Assembly (NCBI GenBank): GCA_033722075.1
Contig: JAWVZU010000120.1
Coordinates: forward strand, 1-11,501
From: JAWVZU01 sp033722075
Lineage (GTDB): Bacteria; Pseudomonadota; Gammaproteobacteria; Xanthomonadales; SZUA-38
DNA: 11,501 nt
Direction of reading: 5' to 3'
Part shown: piece by piece, positions 6,293 to 11,501 of the stretch
How positions within the stretch are numbered: the first letter of the stretch is position 1
Layout: each line of letters begins with the position of its first letter
The notes under the pieces: model-generated
The model's input: only the letters and a program-made list of their open reading frames with translations
Databases searched by the model: none
Told to the model about the DNA's origin: nothing
Made by a program: the position numbers and the translations under genes

Positions 6293-7519
6293 CTAGAGGA
6301 CCTCATCAAGCGCCTCCAGGAGACGTTCCATTTCTTCTTCGGAGGTGTAATGCACGAAGGACAGACGCAACACCCCCGGTTTTGGTTCGATCCCCAGGGC
6401 CGCTACGCATCGACGGGCGTAGAAATGCCCGGCGCTGGCCCCGATGCGGCGCTCCGCCAGGCGCTCGGCGACTTTGACCGGCGAAAGTTCTCCCGTGTCG
6501 ACGGCGACGGTCGGTGCGCGTGAGCCGGCATCGCGCCGGCCAATGAGACGGACTCGGGGGTGTTCATCCAGAAAATCGAGTAGCGGCTGCAGCAGCCGAT
6601 GTTCCTGGTTCTGGAACAGTTGGAGCACCGCGGCAGCCCTCTCGCGGGCGGACCCGGCGCTGACACCGTGGTGCTCGCAGATCGTCTCCAGATAGTCGAT
6701 CACCCCCGCAGAGGCGGCTATCTGGGCGTGGTCGGGACCCGCCGGGGCAAGCCGCGAGGTCGGATATTCGTCGTTGAAGAAGTGACCCTGGTTGGGCAGC
6801 CGCTTGTTGAGTTCGCGGCGAACGGTCATCACCCCCTGGTGCGGCCCATAGACCTTGTAGAGCGAAAACAGGTAAACGTCTGCGCCCAGTGCGGAGACAT
6901 CCGGCAATCCATGGCCACAGAAGGAAACGCCGTCCACCACGGCGATCGCGCCGGCATCATGGGCCCGATCGGCGATCTCTCGCACCGGATTGAAGGTGCC
7001 GACGACATTGGAGCAGTGGGTAAATGCCACGATGCGAGTCCGCTCGCTGAGCAGCGAGTCGAGGTCGGCCAGGTCCAGTTCACCCGTATCCGGGTCGATG
7101 CGCCACTCTCGGACCACAAAGCCTTCATCCGCAAGCCGACGGAAGGCGCCGACGTTGGCCTCGTGGTCGAGGTTGGTCACGATCACCTCATCGCCGGCGT
7201 TCAACATCTGGCGAAAAGCCTGCCCGAGCACATAGGTATTCTGGGTCGTCGAGGGGCCGAAAATAACCTCATCGGTGCCCACGTTGAGCCAGTCCGCCAT
7301 GCCTTGCCGAGCCTGATCCATCTGCCGTCCGGCCTCAATCGAAGCATCCGACCAGGCATAGGGCTGAACCTTGTTGGCAACGTAGTAGCGTTTCAGGCGG
7401 TCGATCACCGCCCCGCAGGCATACGAGCCGCCGGCGTTCTCGAAATGAGCCCAGCCCTGGAGCGACGGCTCCTTGAACGCCGGGAATTGAGAACGGACGA
7501 ACTCGGTATCCAATTGCAT
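6293..7519 (-). CDS. aminotransferase class V, cysteine desulfurase-like (VC1184 subfamily)
   Basis: A 408-residue PLP enzyme of fold type I, normal length for the family. Seen in order: HFENAGGSYACGAVID (N-terminal substrate region), FGPSTTQNTYVLGQAF (PLP phosphate cup, about 88-102), NLDHEANVGAFRRLA (H119 stacking on PLP), HCSNVVGTFNPVREI, VVDGVSFCGHGLPDV (D196 to the pyridine nitrogen), and SLYKVYGPHQGVM with K222 as the Schiff-base lysine. The C-terminus GASAGHFYARRCVAALGI then GVLRLSFVHYTSEEEMERL is that of the VC1184/isopenicillin-N-epimerase-like branch. It lacks a typical SufS/IscS active-site cysteine loop. C345 (counted by eye) in FYARRC should not be assumed to be the persulfide carrier. 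The reaction is unproven; cysteine desulfuration is only the family default. The ATG at 7519 has a good AAGGTG site 7 bases upstream and a candidate promoter. It is the first gene of the minus-strand run and is divergent from the TolB-like/TPR gene. Confidence 0.88.
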   Translation of the reverse strand: MQLDTEFVRSQFPAFKEPSLQGWAHFENAGGSYACGAVIDRLKRYYVANKVQPYAWSDASIEAGRQMDQARQGMADWLNVGTDEVIFGPSTTQNTYVLGQAFRQMLNAGDEVIVTNLDHEANVGAFRRLADEGFVVREWRIDPDTGELDLADLDSLLSERTRIVAFTHCSNVVGTFNPVREIADRAHDAGAIAVVDGVSFCGHGLPDVSALGADVYLFSLYKVYGPHQGVMTVRRELNKRLPNQGHFFNDEYPTSRLAPAGPDHAQIAASAGVIDYLETICEHHGVSAGSARERAAAVLQLFQNQEHRLLQPLLDFLDEHPRVRLIGRRDAGSRAPTVAVDTGELSPVKVAERLAERRIGASAGHFYARRCVAALGIEPKPGVLRLSFVHYTSEEEMERLLEALDEVL

Positions 7520-7546
7520 CGGTTCACCTTGCTTGAGCCTGCTCGC

Positions 7547-7575
7547 ATTTGAGCGCGCCGACCGCCCCGCGTCAA
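7547..7575 (-). promoter_or_regulatory. candidate sigma70 promoter for the aminotransferase-led run
   Basis: On the minus strand, TTGACG (-35, 7575-7570; 5 of 6 to consensus) is separated by exactly 17 bases from TCAAAT (-10, 7552-7547; 4 of 6). Transcription would begin near 7540, leaving a short leader of about 20 bases that contains the AAGGTG ribosome site before the ATG at 7519. The spacing and placement are good; this is a by-eye call. Confidence 0.5.
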
Positions 7576-7656
7576 TTCAGGCCTTGCGCGCCCAGCACCC
7601 ACGCAATGGCGCACCAACCACAATTGCGCCGCTTCACTATGATCGCCCCGGGAAGG

Positions 7657-7665
7657 CGGTATCAT
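7657..7665 (+). promoter_or_regulatory. candidate -10 element for the TolB-like/TPR gene
   Basis: CGGTATCAT contains TATCAT (7660-7665, 5 of 6 to TATAAT), about 50 bases before the ATG at 7716. No good -35 lies 17 bases upstream (the nearest TTCACT is 21 bases away), so an activator may be needed. ATTGCGCC occurs directly repeated at 7623-7630 and 7664-7671, 41 bases apart, with the second copy overlapping the end of this -10. GGCGCA at 7608-7613 is the inverted partner of the first copy. The rest of the 196-base intergenic region shows nothing else that I can name. Confidence 0.35.
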
Positions 7666-7715
7666 TGCGCCTGCTTTCGAGGGACTGCGTTGCAGCATAT
7701 ACGGTCGGCCAAGCC

Positions 7716-9647
7716 ATGAGCCTCTACCAGGAACTGAAACGAAGGAACGTGTTCCGCGTCGGCGTGTTCTATGCGGTATCGGCATGGCTGATCCTGCAGG
7801 TGGCCGACGTCATGTTCGGGGTGCTGCGGCTGCCGGACTGGACGCTCACTTTCGTTGCGGCGCTGCTTGCCCTCGGGTTTCCGCTGGCGGTGACCTTTTC
7901 GTGGATCTACGAACTCACGCCCGAGGGCATCAAGAAGGAATCGGAGATCGAGCGAAGCGAGTCGGTCACCCCGCAGACCGGCAAGCGCCTCGATCGGTTG
8001 ATCATCGTCGGGCTTGTTGCGGTCATCGCTGTGCTGTTGGTCGAGCGGTTCTGGAGTGGAGGACTCGATCGGGATGGTGGGCAGCAAGCGGTCGAGACGC
8101 CATCCGCGGGCTTCGAGGGGGACAGAACTCCAAGCAGATCTGTCCCTGGCGGGAGGACACCAGATGACGAGGCTTCCGAAGGAGCAACAAATCGGTCTGA
8201 CCCCGGTGCGAGCCCTGACAACCTGTCCATCGCGGTGCTGCCCTTCGCCAACCTGAGCTCGGACGAGGAAAACGAGTATTTTGCCGACGGCCTCACCGAA
8301 GAATTGCTGAACGCACTCGCCCAGATCGGGTCGCTCAAGGTTGCGGGAAGGACGTCATCATTCTATTTCAAGGGCCGCAACGAGGACCTCAAAGCCATCG
8401 GCGATCAGCTTGGCGTTGCCAACGTGCTCGAGGGCAGCGTTCGCAAGGCCGGCAATCGCGTGCGGATCACAGCCCAGCTCATCAAGGTGGATGACGGCTT
8501 CCACCTCTGGTCCGACACCTTCGACCGGGACCTGGCCGACATCTTTGCGGTCCAGGAGGAAATCAGCACGGCAATCGCCGATGCGCTCAAGGTGGAGCTT
8601 GGGTTACGTACAGCCGAAGCGGAACGACCGACGGACGACCTGGACGCCTACGAGCTCTACCTGGAGGCCAAAGCGCGGGTGTCCAACCGTGATGGAATGG
8701 AACACGCCTTCGAGTTGCTCAAACGAGCCGTTGAACTCGACCCGGAATTCGCCGAGGCCTGGGCAACGCTGGGCCAGGCCTACGCGCTGGGACCCTATTA
8801 TGGGCTTGTGACCTTCGAGGAAAGCGCTTTACTGGTCGAAGAAGCAACCAGCCGTGCGCTGGCGCTGGAACCCAATCTCGCGAGCGCCCTGACCGCCCGG
8901 GCCGACATGCTCCGTGATTCCTTTGAGTGGGAAGAGGCGGAGCGGCTTTATCTTGAGGCGCTGTCGCAGAGACCGGATGATGTCGAAGCGAACTCGCAAT
9001 ACGCGCAATTCCTCGGGCGAGCTGGTTATATTCGCGACTCCCTGCCCTATTCCCGCAAGGCGCGTGAGCTCGATCCCTTGGCGGCGGTTCATAATACGGT
9101 CTACGCAGCGAATCTCGTGCTTCTCGGCGAACACGAGGCGGCCGCGCGCGCATTGACGAAAGCACTCGAAGTCAAGCCGGATTTCGACTTTGCAATGCTG
9201 GTGCGCTATCGGCAACTGATCTCCCTCGGACGGCTCGAAGAAGCGGAGCCGTTCATGGTCGACCATCTGAGGGTCCAGGGCGCCAGCGACGCCGTAATCG
9301 AGGCAGCGCGCCAGGCGCTGGCGTCAACTGTGGCGGGAGAAGCCATCCAGGCAATCGAGCAGATCAAGGCGACAATCGCTTTGGCCGAACAAGAAGCCGT
9401 CAGCGGACGCTGGAACTACGCTGACACACTCACCGATCTGGCAGCGCTGAATGGCAATTGGCAGCTGGTCATGGAACTCAAGAACCGCTTTTCGTTCATA
9501 GACTGGGCCTCACAGTTCGCGCCCCTTCGCGACTTGCCTGTCTGGAAGACCGAAGCCCGCGAAAGTGACCTGGTCTCTTTCTGGCGTAAGCGGGGTTGGC
9601 CCCAACAGTGCCGACCGGCGGGCGACGACAACTTCGAATGTGACTGA
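7716..9647 (+). CDS. membrane-anchored TolB-like domain / TPR repeat protein
   Basis: A 643-residue protein and the only complete member of this family in the window. Residues 1-112 form a three-helix membrane module: MSLYQELKRRNVFRVGVFYA, TM1 about 14-33, PDW at 40-42, TM2 about 44-63 (LGFPLAVTFSW), the conserved cytosolic loop YELTPEGIKKE-(x)-SVTPQTGKRLDRLI, and TM3 about 96-112. A variable acidic linker (113-168) leads to the TolB-like/FlgO-like domain at about 170-298 (SIAVLPFANLSSDEENEYFA, DGLTEELL, NVLEGSVRKAGNRVRITAQL, DGFHLWSDTFDRDLADIFAV). TPR-like repeats fill about 308-600 (LKRAVELDPEFAEAWATLGQ, YLEALSQRPDDVEANSQYAQF). The large domain should be periplasmic. Function is unknown; a scaffold or sensor role is likely. 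The ATG at 7716 is chosen because MSLYQELKRRNVF matches the paralogue at 10462. The longer frame from 7533 adds 61 unlike residues through the promoter region. The ribosome site is weak. The stop overlaps the next start (TGATG). Confidence 0.9.
   Translation: MSLYQELKRRNVFRVGVFYAVSAWLILQVADVMFGVLRLPDWTLTFVAALLALGFPLAVTFSWIYELTPEGIKKESEIERSESVTPQTGKRLDRLIIVGLVAVIAVLLVERFWSGGLDRDGGQQAVETPSAGFEGDRTPSRSVPGGRTPDDEASEGATNRSDPGASPDNLSIAVLPFANLSSDEENEYFADGLTEELLNALAQIGSLKVAGRTSSFYFKGRNEDLKAIGDQLGVANVLEGSVRKAGNRVRITAQLIKVDDGFHLWSDTFDRDLADIFAVQEEISTAIADALKVELGLRTAEAERPTDDLDAYELYLEAKARVSNRDGMEHAFELLKRAVELDPEFAEAWATLGQAYALGPYYGLVTFEESALLVEEATSRALALEPNLASALTARADMLRDSFEWEEAERLYLEALSQRPDDVEANSQYAQFLGRAGYIRDSLPYSRKARELDPLAAVHNTVYAANLVLLGEHEAAARALTKALEVKPDFDFAMLVRYRQLISLGRLEEAEPFMVDHLRVQGASDAVIEAARQALASTVAGEAIQAIEQIKATIALAEQEAVSGRWNYADTLTDLAALNGNWQLVMELKNRFSFIDWASQFAPLRDLPVWKTEARESDLVSFWRKRGWPQQCRPAGDDNFECD
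8119..8202. repeat. palindrome-bearing insert inside the linker of the TolB-like/TPR gene
   Basis: Within the coding linker, GGGACAGA (8119-8126) and TCTGTCCC (8139-8146) are perfect inverted arms with a 12-base loop. A second palindrome, GGTCTGACC (8194-8202), lies 48 bases further on and is followed by CCGG. Both words resemble dispersed hairpin repeats in proteobacterial genomes (GGGGACAG.../GGTCTGACCCC types). The encoded linker (about residues 133-168) is low-complexity and unlike the linkers of the paralogues, so the repeat may have been inserted in frame where length is tolerated. The repeat family assignment is from memory and unverified. Confidence 0.4.
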
Positions 9648-9922
9648 TGCCGGATTGGTCCATTGCATTGATGCTGGCTGTGTTTGCGATCCACTTGATC
9701 GTGTTTGCCCGACTGGCAATCGTCCGAAAACAGGGCTACTACTGGCTGGTCGCGGGACTCTTCGCGGTTCTGACCCTCTCTTTCACCCTGCGTCTCTGGG
9801 TTCCCGAGCTGCGCCTCGGCGACTACCACGCTCACATACTGCTACGGATCGTGGCTTGGGCCATGGCGGCGGTGACGCTTCCGATTCTCGGCCTGCGACT
9901 CTACCGGCGCTTCAACAGATGA
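9647..9922 (+). CDS. small three-helix membrane protein, unknown function
   Basis: A 91-residue hydrophobic protein that I cannot assign. Three transmembrane helices are evident: about 5-23 (SIALMLAVFAIHLIVFARL), 32-51 (YWLVAGLFAVLTLSFTLRLW) and 64-84 (ILLRIVAWAMAAVTLPILGLR). A basic loop (IVRKQGY) lies between the first two, and the C-terminus RLYRRFNR is also basic, which places both on the cytosolic side by the positive-inside rule. The RLGDYHAH loop before TM3 would be partly exposed. Its ATG shares one base with the TGA of the TolB-like/TPR gene (TGATG), the classic sign of translational coupling, so a partner role with that protein is plausible. It is not a copy of the RRNVxR membrane module. 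Confidence 0.75.
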   Translation: MPDWSIALMLAVFAIHLIVFARLAIVRKQGYYWLVAGLFAVLTLSFTLRLWVPELRLGDYHAHILLRIVAWAMAAVTLPILGLRLYRRFNR

Positions 9923-9961
9923 CAGCGATATCAATACGGACCTGTATGTAGCCGGAATCGC

Positions 9962-9970
9962 TGGTATCAT
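9962..9970 (+). promoter_or_regulatory. candidate extended -10 promoter
   Basis: TGGTATCAT gives an extended -10 (TGn plus TATCAT, 5 of 6 to consensus), 41 bases before the ATG at 10012. The -35 position (about 9942-9947) has no good match but is covered by an imperfect palindrome, ATACGGACCTGTAT (9934-9947), that could be an operator. It sits in the 89-base gap between two genes on the same strand and would drive the stand-alone membrane-module gene and the gene after it. Confidence 0.4.
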
Positions 9971-10011
9971 GCCCGCGGGGAGTTAGAAGCATAGGACCCG
10001 AGAGAGGTTTC

Positions 10012-10440
10012 ATGCGCAACTTTTTCAACGAACTCTACCGGCGCAACGTCATCCGGGCCACGAGTGCCTATCTGGCTTTCGCGTGGCTGGCAACGCAGAT
10101 CGCGCACCTCGCCGATCATGCGATGGACATCTCGGGGAGTGCCCAGCGCTGGCTCATGATGTTCCTCTGTATCGGCCTGATTCCGACTGTGACGTTCTCC
10201 TGGCGCTACGAACTGATGGAGCATGGGTTGCAGGAAGAGGAAAACATTCCGCGACCCAAGCTGGTCCATCACAATGTAGCCACCGGTCTGGACCGAATCA
10301 CCATCATATTCCTGCTGCTGGCTTTCCTCCTGGCAGTCGTCGACCAGTTCGCCATCGAGCCGGAAAGCCCTCATGAGTACAGGACCATCGAACTCCGGGA
10401 TTCAGAGCTCGCCGGAACCGAGCCCAGCGGACCTGTCTAG
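10012..10440 (+). CDS. stand-alone membrane module of the TolB-like/TPR family
   Basis: A 142-residue protein that lines up over its length with the N-terminal ~112 residues of the TolB-like/TPR proteins at 7716 and 10462. Shared features in order are NELYRRNVIRATSAYLAFAW with TM1 (about 15-33), TM2 (about 47-64, ending TVTFSWRYEL), the loop ELMEHGLQEEENIPRP with TGLDRI, and TM3 (about 97-113, ending VVDQFAIEPES). It then stops after a 25-residue tail (RTIELRDSELAGTEPSG), with no TolB-like or TPR part. The loop is degenerate compared with ELTPEGIKKE and SVTPQTG of the two paralogues, so it is an old divergent copy rather than a fresh truncation. The ATG at 10012 has an AGAGG site five bases upstream. 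It ends 21 bases before the next paralogue and probably shares its transcript. It may be an adaptor that pairs with full-length proteins, or a decaying remnant; the intact start signals favour a working gene. Confidence 0.8.
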   Translation: MRNFFNELYRRNVIRATSAYLAFAWLATQIAHLADHAMDISGSAQRWLMMFLCIGLIPTVTFSWRYELMEHGLQEEENIPRPKLVHHNVATGLDRITIIFLLLAFLLAVVDQFAIEPESPHEYRTIELRDSELAGTEPSGPV

Positions 10441-10461
10441 TCTCGCCCCTCAGGTGAAGCA

Positions 10462-11501
10462 ATGAGCCTCCTCGCAGAGCTCAGGCGCCGCAATGTCTTC
10501 CGGGTCGCCATTCTGTATGTCGTCACGGGGTGGCTCGCCTTGCAGATGGGCGATGTGCTGTTCGAGCTGCTGGGTGTCCCGGACTGGTCGCTGAAGTTCG
10601 TATTCGGGGTGCTCATTCTCGGGTTTCCCTTCGCGGTTTTCTTCGCCTGGGCCTACGAGCTCACCCCTGAAGGGATCAAGAAAGAGGCAGAGGTCGACCG
10701 CACCCAGTCTGTGACTCCCCAGACCGGGCGCAAGATCGATCGCCTGATCATCGGGGTGCTGAGTGTCGCAGTGGTCATCCTGCTGGTGGATCGGTGGCGC
10801 GGCGAGGATTCCGCGTTGGAATCCGGATCAATCGCCAACCGATCCGAAGAGGTCAGGGAAAATACGCCGCAGTCGGCGGAGACACGCTCCATCGCCGTGC
10901 TTCCCTTCGCCAACTTCAGTGACGACGAGGATTGGTTTGCCGACGGTCTCACCGAAGAAATCCTGAATTCGCTCGCTCGCGCGCCGGACCTCCTGGTTGC
11001 CTCCCGCACATCCTCGTTTCGCTACGAGGATTCGGATCTGCCCGTCACGGAGATCGCCCAGGCGCTCGGCGTGGGCCACGTACTCGAAGGTTCGGTGAGA
11101 CGGGCACCGGACAGGATTCGTGTAACTGCCCAACTCATCCGCTCCTCGGACGGTTTTCACGTCTGGTCGGAAAACTACGACCGCAGCCCGGACGACATCA
11201 TCAGCATCCAGTGCTTCGGCGATGGACCCAGAGGCTCTGGCGGAGATGATGCAGGCCGGCACGCGCTCGGTGGCCGCCTATACCAGCCTGCTAAAGGCCT
11301 ACGCCGCCCAGCAGGATGTCATCGCCGATGGCAGCTACGAGATGGGCCGGGCCATCGAGTTCATCGAGCAGGCCCGGGAACAGGACCCCAACTTCTCCCA
11401 GGCGCATGCGGCCGCAGCGCTCATGTATCGCGGCCTCTCCCAATCGACGGACATGCGCTCGCAGTATACGGAGTCCGGTGACGAATACTGGGAGCGATTC
11501 A
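10462..11501 (+). pseudogene. TolB-like domain / TPR protein, frameshifted and cut by window end
   Basis: Residues 1-250 are a normal paralogue of the gene at 7716. They carry the membrane module MSLLAELRRRNVFRVAILYV, YELTPEGIKKEAEVDR, SVTPQTGRKIDRLI and TM3 ending LLVDRW. The TolB-like domain runs from about 143 (SIAVLPFANFSDDEDWFADG, HVLEGSVRRAPDRIRVTAQL, DGFHVWSENYDRSPDDIISI-Q). After Q250 (codon 11209-11211) this frame turns into basic, Gly/Arg-rich nonsense that stops at 11481. The proper protein continues one frame over from 11213 to the window end with no stop: A-S-A-MDPEALAEMMQAGTRSVA, AYTSLLKAYAAQQ, then GRAIEFIEQAREQDPNFSQA and HAAAALMYRG. The family has Q-(D/E)-E-I-A/S after this Q, so about 8 bases, or a larger number of form 3n+2, appear to be missing. 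This is either a true inactivating deletion or a sequencing/assembly error. The ATG at 10462 has an AGGTGA ribosome site. The 3' end is outside the window. Confidence 0.8.

Noticed and set aside
6599..7552. 317-codon plus-strand frame opposite the aminotransferase
   Set aside because: The minus-strand frame carries the full PLP-enzyme motif set; this one is a shadow without domain signals and runs into the promoter region.
7533..7715. Upstream start for the TolB-like/TPR gene
   Set aside because: The extra 61 residues do not match the paralogue, which starts MSLLAELRRRNVF, and they overlap the candidate promoters.
11205..11225. Programmed ribosomal frameshift in the third TolB-like/TPR gene
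   Set aside because: No slippery heptamer or following structure is seen, the paralogues do not need one, and residues present in the family are missing at the junction, so a deletion or error fits better.
1..11501. CRISPR array, tRNA/rRNA genes, integrase or IS element
   Set aside because: No spaced repeats, no tRNA or rRNA signatures and no recognisable transposase or integrase frame on either strand.

Overview
The window is GC-rich, densely coded bacterial DNA (G+C estimated by eye at a little over 60%). It looks like a gammaproteobacterium. A YajD-type HNH protein, an RNase AM-type PHP phosphoesterase, a DUF4124 protein, a REP-type hairpin doublet and several membrane-anchored TolB-like/TPR proteins together suggest the Lysobacterales/Wenzhouxiangella part of that class. 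That placement is inference; no rRNA or tRNA gene is present to confirm it.

Layout. (1) 1-2643, plus strand: the C-terminal part of a TolB-like/TPR protein whose 5' end lies outside the window, then a PHP-domain phosphoesterase. (2) 2647-7519, minus strand: a seven-gene run, read from right to left. The genes are a class V aminotransferase (VC1184-type), a secreted DUF4124 protein, a very small membrane-tethered winged-helix regulator, YajD, a membrane-anchored strictosidine-synthase-like beta-propeller, a stand-alone cereblon-type (CULT) domain protein and, after a REPIN-like hairpin doublet, a secreted protein of unknown function. Two of the junctions are 8-base start/stop overlaps. (3) 7520-7715: a divergent intergenic region with a candidate promoter for each side. 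(4) 7716-11501, plus strand: a full-length TolB-like/TPR protein with a three-helix membrane module, a small three-helix membrane protein coupled to it by TGATG, a stand-alone copy of the membrane module, and another TolB-like/TPR gene that is frameshifted at about 11211 and runs off the right edge.

How the parts relate. Three TolB-like/TPR paralogues and one isolated membrane module fall within 11.5 kb. The same stretch holds a winged-helix/one-TM regulator that has no periplasmic sensor. In CadC-like proteins, winged-helix, TM, TolB-like and TPR parts can be found in one chain; here they are on separate genes, so a split envelope-signalling system is possible but unproven. The most notable single gene is the CULT protein, which keeps the zinc cysteines and the complete tri-tryptophan thalidomide/cyclic-imide cage of cereblon. 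The other minus-strand genes look like ordinary single-copy accessory or housekeeping functions. There is no CRISPR array, integrase, recognisable transposase or RNA gene, and no gene-free stretch longer than 300 bases.
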